DNA from: CAZWLY01 sp964634465
Lineage (GTDB): Bacteria; Desulfobacterota; Desulfarculia; G963662305
Direction of reading: 5' to 3'
DNA: 64,000 nucleotides
NCBI GenBank assembly: GCA_964634465.1
Contig: CAZWLY010000015.1
Span: forward strand, 1 to 64,000
Part shown: positions 16,238 through 24,646 of the stretch, one piece after another
How the letters are laid out: every line of letters begins with the position of its first letter
Position numbering within the stretch: position 1 is the stretch's first letter
Program-made: the position numbers and the translations under genes
Notes under the pieces: model-generated
Database searches by the model: none
Told to the model about the DNA's origin: nothing
Seen by the model: only the letters and a program-made list of their open reading frames with translations

Positions 16238-16960
16238 GTGGCCGCCAATCTGGCCTACCGCCGAGTGCTGTTGAAACTGTCGGGCGAGGCCCTGATGGGG
16301 GAGAAGGGCTTCGGCCTCGATCCCGAGACCATGCGTCAGGTCGCGACCGAGATCAAGGGCGCCGTTGAAATGGGCACCCAGTTCGGGGTCGTGGTCGGCG
16401 GCGGCAACATCTTCAGGGGGCTGTCCGAGACGGCCAAGGGTATGGACCGGGTGGCGGCCGATTCGATGGGTATGCTGGCCACGGTGATCAACGCCGTGGC
16501 CCTCACCCAGACCTTGAGCGCCCTGGGCGTCAAGGCGACGGCCATGAGCGCCGTTCCGGCTGGCCGGGCGGTGACGGTCTACGACCGCGACGAGGCGCTG
16601 AATCTATTGGCTGCCGGTACGGTGGTCGTCTTCGGGGCGGGCACCGGCCTGCCCTACTTCACCACCGACACCGCCGCCGCGCTTCGGGCGGTGGAGATCG
16701 AGGCCGAGGCCATCTTCAAGATGACCAAGGTCGATGGCGTCTATGATTCCGATCCAATGGTAAACCCCGAGGCCGAACGCTTCGACGAGTTGACCTACGA
16801 CGAGGTTATCGTCAGGAATTTGAGGGTGATGGACCAGACGGCCGTCGCATTTTGCCGCGACAACTCGATGCCCATGCTGGTCTTCAAGGCCGCGCCGGGC
16901 AACCTCAAGGCCGCGGTGGCCGGTACGGTCAGGGGCACCCGAATCCTGGGAGGCGAGTGA
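16238..16960 (+). CDS. pyrH: UMP kinase
   Basis: 240 residues of the bacterial hexameric UMP kinase (amino acid kinase fold), converting UMP to UDP in pyrimidine nucleotide synthesis. Visible motifs are LLKLSGEALMGEKGFGLD, VVGGGNIFRG, MGMLATVINA, and VVVFGAGTGLPYFTTDTAA. GTG start with AAGGAG eight bases away. The stop codon overlaps the frr start (TGATG), the usual arrangement. Confidence 0.97.
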   Translation: MAANLAYRRVLLKLSGEALMGEKGFGLDPETMRQVATEIKGAVEMGTQFGVVVGGGNIFRGLSETAKGMDRVAADSMGMLATVINAVALTQTLSALGVKATAMSAVPAGRAVTVYDRDEALNLLAAGTVVVFGAGTGLPYFTTDTAAALRAVEIEAEAIFKMTKVDGVYDSDPMVNPEAERFDELTYDEVIVRNLRVMDQTAVAFCRDNSMPMLVFKAAPGNLKAAVAGTVRGTRILGGE

Positions 16961-17517
16961 TGCTTGAAGAGGTCTTTGAAGACTGTAAAGCGGCCATGGA
17001 GAAGTCTCTGGCCAACCTGCAGCGCGAGTTCAAACGGGTTCGCACCGGTCGGGCCACGACCGCCCTTCTAGACGGGATTACCGTGGAGGCCTACGGCGCG
17101 AGTACGCCGCTCAACCAGGTCGCTTCCCTCTCGGCTCCGGAGCCGCGCCTTCTGGTCATCCAGCCTTGGGACAAGTCGATCATCGGCGACATCGAAAAGG
17201 CGGTCTTGAAATCCGAGCTGGGCCTCACTCCCCAAAACGACGGCCAGGTGATCCGCATCGCCGTCCCGCCTCTCTCGGAAGAGCGCCGGGTCGAGCTGGT
17301 CAAGGTGGTCAAGAAGATGGCCGAGGAGACCAAGGTGGCCATCCGCAACGCCCGCCGCGACGCCAACGAGATGCTCAAGGAGCTGAAAAACGACAAGGAG
17401 ATCACCGAGGACGAGATGTATAGAGGGACCGAAGAGGTCCAAAAGATAACCGACTCCTTCACCGACAAAGTCGATCAGGTCGCCGCCGAAAAGGAGAAGG
17501 AGATCATGGAGTTTTAA
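16960..17517 (+). CDS. frr: ribosome recycling factor
   Basis: 185 residues, the standard RRF length. Recognisable are FKRVRTGRATTALLDGI, the YGASTPLNQVASLSAPEPR hinge/domain II region, and the C-terminal helix with RNARRDANEMLK and VAAEKEKEIMEF. It splits post-termination ribosomes with EF-G. The ATG overlaps the pyrH stop codon. A 283-base gap with a short tandem repeat separates it from uppS. Confidence 0.97.
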   Translation: MLEEVFEDCKAAMEKSLANLQREFKRVRTGRATTALLDGITVEAYGASTPLNQVASLSAPEPRLLVIQPWDKSIIGDIEKAVLKSELGLTPQNDGQVIRIAVPPLSEERRVELVKVVKKMAEETKVAIRNARRDANEMLKELKNDKEITEDEMYRGTEEVQKITDSFTDKVDQVAAEKEKEIMEF

Positions 17518-17544
17518 TCCAGGTGTTTCATGAGCGAGCCAGCA

Positions 17545-17589
17545 CGGGCCGCACTTTTGGCCGGCGACGCCCGGGCCGCACTTTTGGCC
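17545..17589. repeat. two copies of an 18-bp direct repeat, period 27 bp
   Basis: CGGGCCGCACTTTTGGCC occurs at 17545-17562 and again identically at 17572-17589, in the otherwise gene-free frr-uppS gap. Both copies sit just downstream of the frr stop codon. Function unknown. Confidence 0.8.
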
Positions 17590-17800
17590 CTCGTCCCGCC
17601 GTCGAAACCGCCGGTCCAAAACGGATGAGCGACCCCGCCGCAAGCGACGGGGTGTCGGCGGCGGAGGCGGAGTCGTTCTTCTTCGCCGCAAGCTGAGGGC
17701 GATGAACCCCGCTGGAGATTCGAGTTTCGCCCCTCGGCGACGAATTCGCGGCCCTGGCGGCGATCAACCATGAAGCATCCGGATTGATTGTTGGAGTATT

Positions 17801-18592
17801 GTGTCTCACGCCGATTCGACATCAAACCATCTCTCTCCCACCGACCGCTGGCCGGAGCTCGACCCCAACCGCCTGCCCCGACACATCGCCATCATCATGG
17901 ACGGCAACGGGCGCTGGGCCAAGCTTCGCGGCCTGCCCCGGCTCAAGGGGCACCACGAAGGCGCGGCCTCGGTCAAAGAGGTCGTCCGCGCCTGTCGCCG
18001 GCTGGGCATCGAAGCGCTGACCCTCTATGCCTTCTCCACCGAGAACTGGGGCCGTCCCAAGACCGAAGTTACCGGTCTGATGGAGCTCTTGAAACGCTTC
18101 TTGAAGGGCGAAGAAAAAGAGATGCAGGAGCGGGGCATTCGCCTGGCCACCATCGGCCAGACCGATCGCCTGCCGGCCGGCGTGGCCAGGCTGCTCAAAA
18201 AGGTCATGGCCTCCACCGCCGCCGGCCGGGAGATGGTCCTCACCCTGGCCCTGAGCTACGGCGGGCGGGACGAGATCGCCACCGCGGCCAGAAAGCTGGC
18301 CGCCGAGTGCCTCGCCGGGAAGATCAAGCCCGAGGACATCGACGAGGCGGCTTTTTCCGCCCGGCTGATGACAGCCGAGCTGCCCGAGGTGGACCTTTTG
18401 ATTCGAACCTCGGGTGAATTGCGCCTGTCCAACTTCCTGCTCTGGCAGTCGGCCTACGCCGAGTTCGTCTTCACCCCGACGCTGTGGCCCGACTTTAGAG
18501 AGAAGGAGTTGGTCGAGGCCGTCATCCAGTTTCAGGGCCGGCAGCGCCGTTTCGGCATGACCGGCGACAACGACCACGCCGGGGGGGCGTGA
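17801..18592 (+). CDS. uppS: undecaprenyl diphosphate synthase (cis-prenyltransferase)
   Basis: 263 residues. The N-terminal IAIIMDGNGRWAK carries the catalytic Asp and the diphosphate-binding region; LTLYAFSTENWGRP and the C-terminal LLIRTSGELRLSNFLLWQSA segment are the other family signatures. It condenses isopentenyl diphosphates with farnesyl diphosphate to give the C55 lipid carrier for peptidoglycan and polysaccharides. GTG start preceded by TTGGAG. Its stop codon overlaps cdsA. The 21 residues before the conserved core are variable, so an internal start is possible. Confidence 0.95.
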   Translation: MSHADSTSNHLSPTDRWPELDPNRLPRHIAIIMDGNGRWAKLRGLPRLKGHHEGAASVKEVVRACRRLGIEALTLYAFSTENWGRPKTEVTGLMELLKRFLKGEEKEMQERGIRLATIGQTDRLPAGVARLLKKVMASTAAGREMVLTLALSYGGRDEIATAARKLAAECLAGKIKPEDIDEAAFSARLMTAELPEVDLLIRTSGELRLSNFLLWQSAYAEFVFTPTLWPDFREKELVEAVIQFQGRQRRFGMTGDNDHAGGA

Positions 18593-19392
18593 TGCTCAAG
18601 ACCAGAGTCCTGACCGCCGCCGTCGCGTTGCCTCCGCTGGTCGCGGTGCTGGTCTGGGGCCCGCTGTGGCTGATCGGTCTGGTCTTGCTGGGGGTGGGAC
18701 AGTTGGCCTGGCAGGAGTACTCGACCGTCGTCGGCCGGCTCCACCAGGCCATTCTCTGGCTGGGCCGTCTGACCGGGGCGGCGGTCTTGGCCGCCGTCGC
18801 TTTCGGCCGGGTGGAGTTTATCTGGCCGGCGGGCCTGCTCTGTCTGGCGTCGATGGTCTTCGCGGCGCTCGTTTTATACCGGTCCCGGCTGGAATCGTTT
18901 CGGGAGCTGGAGCGGGCCTGGGCCGGATTGTGGCTGATCTACCTGCCCCTGGGCTACATGGTTCACCTGGCCGCCAGGCCGGAGGACGGCCGCTGGTGGC
19001 TCATGTTTTTGACGGCTCTGGTCTTCGCCGCCGACACCGGGGCCTACTTCACCGGCCGGACCCTGGGCGAAAGGAAGCTCTACCCCGAGGTCTCGCCGGC
19101 CAAGACCTGGGCCGGGGTGATCGGCGGGTTGATCGCCGGCGGGGCGGTGGGGACGATCGCCGGTGTGCTGGACGGCCGGCCGGGCGAGTGGCTTGTCGGC
19201 GCGGCCATCGGCCTTGTCATCGCCGCCTTGTCCATGATCGGCGATTTGGTAATCTCGATGCTCAAGCGAACCTACCAGACCAAGGACGCCGGCTCGATCC
19301 TGCCCGGCCACGGCGGTTTTTTGGACCGCCTGGACAGCTTCACCCTGGCCGCGCCGGCGTTGTACTGGATTCTGGTCCTGAAGGGGAACTAG
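18592..19392 (+). CDS. cdsA: phosphatidate cytidylyltransferase
   Basis: 266 residues, multi-spanning inner-membrane protein (about seven hydrophobic segments). The C-terminal signature VSPAKTWAGVIGG ... GDLVISMLKR ... KDAGSILPGHGGFLDRLDS is diagnostic for CdsA, which makes CDP-diacylglycerol for phospholipid synthesis. The ATG overlaps the uppS stop codon (TGATG-type); a GTG one codon earlier is the alternative. dxr begins at the base after its stop codon. Confidence 0.95.
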   Translation: MLKTRVLTAAVALPPLVAVLVWGPLWLIGLVLLGVGQLAWQEYSTVVGRLHQAILWLGRLTGAAVLAAVAFGRVEFIWPAGLLCLASMVFAALVLYRSRLESFRELERAWAGLWLIYLPLGYMVHLAARPEDGRWWLMFLTALVFAADTGAYFTGRTLGERKLYPEVSPAKTWAGVIGGLIAGGAVGTIAGVLDGRPGEWLVGAAIGLVIAALSMIGDLVISMLKRTYQTKDAGSILPGHGGFLDRLDSFTLAAPALYWILVLKGN

Positions 19393-20598
19393 GTGGCGAA
19401 CGGTCTCAAGCGTCTGGTCGTCTTGGGCTCCACCGGCACCATCGGGGTCAAGGCCCTGGAGATCGCCGAGCGGTTTCCCGAGCGTTTCCAGGTGGTCGGC
19501 TTGGCCGCCGGGGCCAACGTCGATCTGTTGGCCGAGCAGACGGTCAAGTTAAATCCTCGCCATGTCTCGGTGGCCGATGAGGCCTCGGCCGAGGCCCTGG
19601 CGGAGAAGATCAACGGCGGGCGAACCCAAATTCTCTTCGGCCCCCAGGGGCTGGTCAGCGTCGCCCAGAGCGTGGAGGCCGACGTGGTCCTCTCGGCGGT
19701 GGCCGGTTTCGCCGGACTGGCCCCGACCCTGGCCGCAGCCAAGGCGGGCAAGACGATCGCGCTTTCCAATAAGGAGAGTCTGGTCGCCGGCGGCGAGCTG
19801 GTCATGGCCGCCGCCCGTCGGTCCGGGGCGGTGATCCTGCCCGTCGATTCCGAGCACTCGGCCATCTTCCAGAGCCTGACCGGCCACCGGCGCCAAGACT
19901 TGCGCCGGATCATCCTGACCGCCTCGGGCGGACCGTTCCGCGGTCTGCCCGTCGAGGAGCTGAGCCGGGTGACGCCGGCCCAGGCCCTGGACCACCCCAA
20001 CTGGGCCATGGGCCCCAAGGTGACCATCGACTCGGCCACCCTGATGAACAAGGGACTGGAGGCGATCGAGGCGATGTGGCTGTTCGATTTAAAGCCCGAG
20101 CAGATCGAGATCGTCATCCACCCCCAGTCCATCGTCCACTCGGCGGTGGAGTACATCGACGGTTCGGTGGTGGCCCAGATGGGTCTGCCGGACATGCTCT
20201 TGCCCATCGCCTACGCCCTGGGCTACCCCGGTCGGCTGCCCATCGACTGCCTGGAGCGCCTCGATCTGTTGAAGCTGGGCCGGCTGACCTTCGAGCCGCC
20301 GGACCTGGAGCGCTTTCCCTGCCTGACTTTAGCCTTGGAGGCGGGCGGCCTCGGCGGCCTGGCCCCGGCCGTTTTGAACGCCGCCGACGAGGTGGCCGTG
20401 GCCGCCTTCCTGGCCGGCCGAATCAAGCTGACCGACATTCCGACGATCATCAAGGGCGTACTCGACGACTACCGGCCCGCCCCGGCCGAGAGCCTGGAGG
20501 CGGTGATCCGGGCCGACGCCTGGGCCCGGGAGAGGGCGGACGAGTTGACCGCCGATCTCACCGGAGCGAGGGGCGATGAAGGGAGGGCGGCCAAGTGA
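19393..20598 (+). CDS. dxr: 1-deoxy-D-xylulose 5-phosphate reductoisomerase
   Basis: 401 residues, second step of the MEP isoprenoid pathway (DXP to MEP with NADPH). The Rossmann motif is LVVLGSTGTIG; ALSNKESLVAGGELVM, LPVDSEHSAIFQ, ILTASGGPFRG and PNWAMGPKVTIDSATLMNKGLE (in consecutive stretches) are the catalytic and metal-binding segments. GTG start directly after the cdsA stop codon. The C-terminus overlaps the rseP start by four bases (GTGA). It supplies IPP for the uppS product in the same operon. Confidence 0.96.
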   Translation: MANGLKRLVVLGSTGTIGVKALEIAERFPERFQVVGLAAGANVDLLAEQTVKLNPRHVSVADEASAEALAEKINGGRTQILFGPQGLVSVAQSVEADVVLSAVAGFAGLAPTLAAAKAGKTIALSNKESLVAGGELVMAAARRSGAVILPVDSEHSAIFQSLTGHRRQDLRRIILTASGGPFRGLPVEELSRVTPAQALDHPNWAMGPKVTIDSATLMNKGLEAIEAMWLFDLKPEQIEIVIHPQSIVHSAVEYIDGSVVAQMGLPDMLLPIAYALGYPGRLPIDCLERLDLLKLGRLTFEPPDLERFPCLTLALEAGGLGGLAPAVLNAADEVAVAAFLAGRIKLTDIPTIIKGVLDDYRPAPAESLEAVIRADAWARERADELTADLTGARGDEGRAAK

Positions 20599-21674
20599 CC
20601 AGCATTTGGGCGGCCGTACTGGTTCTCGGTCTGTTGATCTTCGTCCACGAGCTGGGCCATTTCCTGGCCGCCCGGCTGTTTGGGGTGACGGTCACGCGCT
20701 TCTCTTTGGGCTTCGGCCCCAAGCTGGTCGGATTCACCAGAGGCGAAACCGAGTACCGCATCTCGGCGGTGCCCCTGGGGGGTTACGTCAAGATGCTGGG
20801 CGAGAACCCGGACGAGGAAGAGGCGGCGGTGAGCCAACCCGGCGCCTTTGTCAACAAGTCGATCGCTCGCCGCCTGATGATCGTCGCCGCCGGGCCTGTG
20901 TCCAACTTCGTCCTGGGCGTGGTCGTCTTCGCCCTGATCCTCTACCTGTGGGGCGTGCCGGTGCTGATGCCCCAGGTGGGCAAGCTCCTCGACGGTTACC
21001 CGGCCGCCGGGTCGGGGCTGAGAGAGGGCGATCTGGTCGTCGAGGTCAACGGACGGCCGGTGAGGACCTGGGACGAGATGGCCGAGCTGATCAAGAACAA
21101 CGGCCTGCGTCCCTTGCAACTGACCGTCGAGCGAGACGGCAAACTGCACTCGGTGAGCGTCACCCCGGCCGAGGGCGAGTCCAAGGACATCTTCGGCCAG
21201 CCGATCAAGAAGCCGATGGTCGGCATTTCACCCTCCGGCCGGGCGTTCATCCGGAAGCTGGACTTCTTCCCGGCCCTGTGGGGCGGGGTGGTCCAGGCCT
21301 GGGACGTCACCCGATTGACCTTCGTCTCCCTGGCCAAGGTGATCACGCGCCAGATTCCGATGTCCTCGGTGGGCGGACCGATCTTCATCGTCGAGGCGGC
21401 CGGCCGCCAGGCCAAGGAGGGTCTGGTCAACCTGCTGTTCTTCATGGGGTTGATCTCGGTCAACCTGGGCCTTTTGAACATCCTGCCCATTCCGGTGCTG
21501 GACGGCGGCCATCTGTTCTTTTTCCTCATCGAGGCCGTGATCAGGCGGCCGGTGTCGGTCAAGATCAGGGAGCGAGCCATGCAGGCCGGGGTGATCTTCC
21601 TGGTGGCCTTCATGGCCGTCATCTTCTACAACGACATCCTCCGGATCATCACCCGGTCCACGGGTGCGGGCTGA
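20595..21674 (+). CDS. rseP: site-2 membrane metalloprotease RseP
   Basis: 359 residues. The zinc motif HELGH is at residues 18-22 in the first membrane helix, and NILPIPVLDGGHL near the C-terminus supplies the third ligand. A single PDZ domain lies around residues 110-190 (GYPAAGSGLREGDLVVEVNG). Regulated intramembrane proteolysis of anti-sigma factors is the known role. E. coli RseP has two PDZ domains; one, as here, is typical of many other bacteria. GTG start overlaps dxr. Followed after six bases by tsaB. Confidence 0.95.
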   Translation: MTSIWAAVLVLGLLIFVHELGHFLAARLFGVTVTRFSLGFGPKLVGFTRGETEYRISAVPLGGYVKMLGENPDEEEAAVSQPGAFVNKSIARRLMIVAAGPVSNFVLGVVVFALILYLWGVPVLMPQVGKLLDGYPAAGSGLREGDLVVEVNGRPVRTWDEMAELIKNNGLRPLQLTVERDGKLHSVSVTPAEGESKDIFGQPIKKPMVGISPSGRAFIRKLDFFPALWGGVVQAWDVTRLTFVSLAKVITRQIPMSSVGGPIFIVEAAGRQAKEGLVNLLFFMGLISVNLGLLNILPIPVLDGGHLFFFLIEAVIRRPVSVKIRERAMQAGVIFLVAFMAVIFYNDILRIITRSTGAG

Positions 21675-21680
21675 GCCGAA

Positions 21681-22397
21681 ATGCGCTGTTTGGGATTGGA
21701 GACGGCCAGTTTGAGCCCCGGCGTGGGCCTGGCCGTGGACGAAGAGATCGGCTGGGAGCGGGCCGGGTCCAAGCCGGCGGCCAAGGCCCAGGCGGTGTTC
21801 GTCTATTTGGCCGAGGCCCGGGAGGCCGGCCGGCTCGATTTGGCCGCCCTGGACCTGATCGCCGTCACCGCCGGGCCGGGCTCGTTCACCGGCTTGAAGG
21901 TCGGCCTGGCCGCGGCCAAGGCCTTCGGCTTCGCCCTGAACCTCCCCTGTGTCGGCGTCTCCAGCCTGTTCGCCCTGGCCCGGACCGCGGCCAGGCACCA
22001 CCCCGAAGCGTTGCTCTCGCCGATAATCGACGCCCGGCGGCAGATGATCTATGCGGCGCTGTTCAAAGTTTCGGCCGGGAGGGTTGAGCGCCTCAGCCAC
22101 GACGCGGCCGTCTTTCCCGAGGATTGGGCGAAGAAACTCGGCCGGCTGGAGGCGGGCGGGCCGGTCGTCCTGGCCGGCGAGGGCCTGGTCGCCTACGACG
22201 AATTCTTCGCCGAGCGACTGGCGGACAAGGTCGAGATCGCCGACAAGAAAGCCTGGCCCATCTCGCCCGGTGAGGTGGCCCGGTTGGGGATCATCGAGGC
22301 CCAAGCGGGAAGGGCGGTCGATCCCTTCGCGCTCGAGGCCAACTACCTGCGCCGGCCCGACGCCGTCCTGCCCAAGCGGCCGCTGAAGACCCTCTGA
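21681..22397 (+). CDS. tsaB: tRNA threonylcarbamoyladenosine modification protein TsaB
   Basis: 238 residues of the ASKHA/YeaZ family: MRCLGLETASLSPGVGLA at the N-terminus and TAGPGSFTGLKVGLAAAKAF, the family hallmark, followed by SPIIDARRQMIYAAL. TsaB is the scaffold partner of TsaD/TsaE in making t6A37 of ANN-decoding tRNAs. Last gene of the rpsB-tsaB run, which keeps the same order as in other deltaproteobacteria to my knowledge. Confidence 0.93.
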   Translation: MRCLGLETASLSPGVGLAVDEEIGWERAGSKPAAKAQAVFVYLAEAREAGRLDLAALDLIAVTAGPGSFTGLKVGLAAAKAFGFALNLPCVGVSSLFALARTAARHHPEALLSPIIDARRQMIYAALFKVSAGRVERLSHDAAVFPEDWAKKLGRLEAGGPVVLAGEGLVAYDEFFAERLADKVEIADKKAWPISPGEVARLGIIEAQAGRAVDPFALEANYLRRPDAVLPKRPLKTL

Positions 22398-22562
22398 CCC
22401 GATCGGTTTTTTGCCTGCGGCCGGCCGTCCCCGAGCCGGGTTCGAGCTTGAGCGGCCGGGCGGCCGGCTCAAGCGCCGCCCGCGATCGAAGCGCCGGACG
22501 GCATCGGCGTGCTTCGCCGGTTCGATTGTCCCTTGCCCCCACCACGGCGAAGATGGTAAGTG

Positions 22563-24530
22563 ATGACCATGCTGAAGCGCGTCGGTATAGTCCTGTCGCT
22601 GATCGCCGCCCTCTGGCTGGCCGGTTGCGCCCAGGTGGAGGTCAAGAAAAAGCCGGCTCCGCCCAAGCCGCCGCTGGTCACCCCGGCCGAGGAGGCCAAA
22701 AAACGCCTGGCCTCGGCCGAGACGGCCTTTGCCCAACGTCGCTTTGCCGACGCCGAAAAGATCTTCGCCGACTACCTGCGCCGCTTCGCCCGGCAACCCG
22801 GCTACAGGCTGGCCCTGTTGCGCCACGGTCAGTGCAAGCTGGCCCTCGACTCGCCGGAGGCCGCCCGCCGGGATTTCGAGCTCTACCTCAGAAAGTTTCC
22901 CGATTCCGGCCACGCCCCGGAGGCTTCGCTGGGTCTGGCCGAGGCGCTTATCCGGCTCCAACGCCCCCTGCCGGCCTTAAGCGCCCTCATCGGAGTGCCG
23001 GCCAAAGGGCTGAGCGAGGGCCAGACGGTCAGGTATTACGACCTGACGGCCCAGGCCCGCTTCGCCCTCAACCAGCCCAAGACGGCGCTTTCGGCCCTGG
23101 TCAAAGGTTACGCCTCGGCGCCCGAGGAGATGAAACCGGTCTTGATCGCTCGGTTGGAGAAGTTCATCGCGTACTGGCCCGAAGAGACGCTCGTCACCCT
23201 GGGCGGGCTCTATGCCTCGCCCTTCCCTGCAGCCTACCTTCTCAACGGCCTGGCCCAGCGGGCGCTGAGCGACCAGAACTGGACCAAGGCGCTGTTTTAT
23301 CAGAAAGAACTGATTCGCCGCTTCCCCAATCACCCCCTGGCCCGGCGGGCCGGCCGGGAGCGGGCCTGGGCCAGACTGAGCGAGAGCGGAGTGGTCACCC
23401 TGGGCTGCCTGTTGCCCCTCACCGGCCCCCTGGCCGAGTACGGCCAACGCCTGCTGGAAGGAATGCAACTGGCGGCCGGGGTGTTCGACGCCGATTCGCC
23501 GTTCAAGCTGGTCATCGAGGACACGGCCGACGACCCCCTGGTGGCCACCGCCGCCCTGGAGAGGCTGGCCCTCCAGGAGGACGCCCTGGCCATCGTCGGG
23601 CCGCTCTCCGGCCGGTTGGCCCTGGCCGCGGCCGAGAAGGCCCAGGAGATCGGCGTCCCCTTGATCACCCTGACCCAGAACCCGGAAGTGGCCAAGACCG
23701 GGCCGTGGGTGATGCGCAACTTCATCACGCCGCGGGCGCTCATCGCCGCCCTGGCCAAGCGGGCGGTGGCCGACCTCAAGCTTCGCCGGGTGGCCGTCCT
23801 CTACCCCGAAACGGGTTACGGCCGGCGGATGTCCGAGCTGATGGCCGACCAGGTCCGTTCGAACGGCGGCGAGATCGTCCACTCGGTCTCCTACCCGCCC
23901 GATCTGGCCGATCTGGCCGATCAATTGATGCTCATCGGCGGCCAGGAGCCGGACGACCCGCCTCGGGAGGAGCCCTTGCCGTTCGACGCCCTGTTCATTC
24001 CCGACGGGTATGTCCAGGCCTCCCAGATCGCGCCCCAGTTGGCCTTCTACGACCTGACGCCGATCGCGCTTCTCGGCACCAACCTGTGGCACGACCCGGA
24101 GCTGATCAAGCTGGCCGGGCCCTATGTCCAGGGAGCGATCATTCCAACCAGCTTCTTTCCCGAATCGGGCGAGGCGAGGGTGAAGGACTTCGTCGAACGC
24201 TTCGGCAAGACCTACGGCCGCCGGCCGGGCCTCTTCGCCGCCCTGGGTTACGACGCCATGCGGCTGGTGGTCGATGTCGTCACCCACCAGGAGATCGAGA
24301 CCCGGAAGGACCTCCTCGACGCCCTCCTGAAGACCAAGGCCTACCCCGGCGTGACCGGCTTGACCGAGGTCAACGACCAGGGCGAGGCGGTCAAGAAACC
24401 CTATCTGGTCACCGTCAAGGGCGACAAGTTCGTCGCCGCTCCGACCGAACCGCCCCCGCCGCCCGAGGAATCGCCCCCGCCCGGCCCGCCGGCCGAGGCG
24501 CCGCCCGAGGTCAAGGTGGACAACTGGTAG
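22563..24530 (+). CDS. lipoprotein with TPR-like and periplasmic-binding domains (LpoA-like PBP activator)
   Basis: 655 residues. A lipobox LAGC places Cys22 as the lipidated residue. Residues about 45-260 are helical repeats of TPR style (FADAEKIFADYLRRFARQPG, AARRDFELYLRKFPDSGHAP). Residues about 278-625 are a Leu/Ile/Val-type periplasmic-binding fold (GCLLPLTGPLAEYGQRLLEG, IVGPLSGRLALAAAEKA, VAVLYPETGYGRRMSELMAD). A Pro/Glu-rich tail follows. This is the LpoA architecture; LpoA activates peptidoglycan synthase PBP1A from the outer membrane. Whether this protein does so or binds a ligand is undecided. ATG preceded by GGTAAGTG; a second ATG two codons later is possible. A clear terminator follows. 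Confidence 0.85.
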   Translation: MTMLKRVGIVLSLIAALWLAGCAQVEVKKKPAPPKPPLVTPAEEAKKRLASAETAFAQRRFADAEKIFADYLRRFARQPGYRLALLRHGQCKLALDSPEAARRDFELYLRKFPDSGHAPEASLGLAEALIRLQRPLPALSALIGVPAKGLSEGQTVRYYDLTAQARFALNQPKTALSALVKGYASAPEEMKPVLIARLEKFIAYWPEETLVTLGGLYASPFPAAYLLNGLAQRALSDQNWTKALFYQKELIRRFPNHPLARRAGRERAWARLSESGVVTLGCLLPLTGPLAEYGQRLLEGMQLAAGVFDADSPFKLVIEDTADDPLVATAALERLALQEDALAIVGPLSGRLALAAAEKAQEIGVPLITLTQNPEVAKTGPWVMRNFITPRALIAALAKRAVADLKLRRVAVLYPETGYGRRMSELMADQVRSNGGEIVHSVSYPPDLADLADQLMLIGGQEPDDPPREEPLPFDALFIPDGYVQASQIAPQLAFYDLTPIALLGTNLWHDPELIKLAGPYVQGAIIPTSFFPESGEARVKDFVERFGKTYGRRPGLFAALGYDAMRLVVDVVTHQEIETRKDLLDALLKTKAYPGVTGLTEVNDQGEAVKKPYLVTVKGDKFVAAPTEPPPPPEESPPPGPPAEAPPEVKVDNW

Positions 24531-24556
24531 GCGTTGTTTGTGGTTGCTTGAAAGAG

Positions 24557-24587
24557 ATCGGCCCCGCTCGGCGGGGCCGATTTTCGT
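24557..24587 (+). terminator. intrinsic terminator after the LpoA-like gene
   Basis: An 11-bp perfect stem, ATCGGCCCCGC (24557-24567) with GCGGGGCCGAT (24571-24581), a TCG loop and then TTTTCGTT. Confidence 0.9.
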
Positions 24588-24646
24588 TCTTGGCAAGGCG
24601 CGGCCGCAATGGACGGCCGAACGCCTTTCCCGGCTGGAAGGCGAGG

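Noticed and set aside
22977..24596. A 539-codon minus-strand frame opposite the LpoA-like gene
   Set aside because: Its product is rich in Gly, Asp, Val and Gln repeats from reverse-reading codons and has no start site or family pattern.
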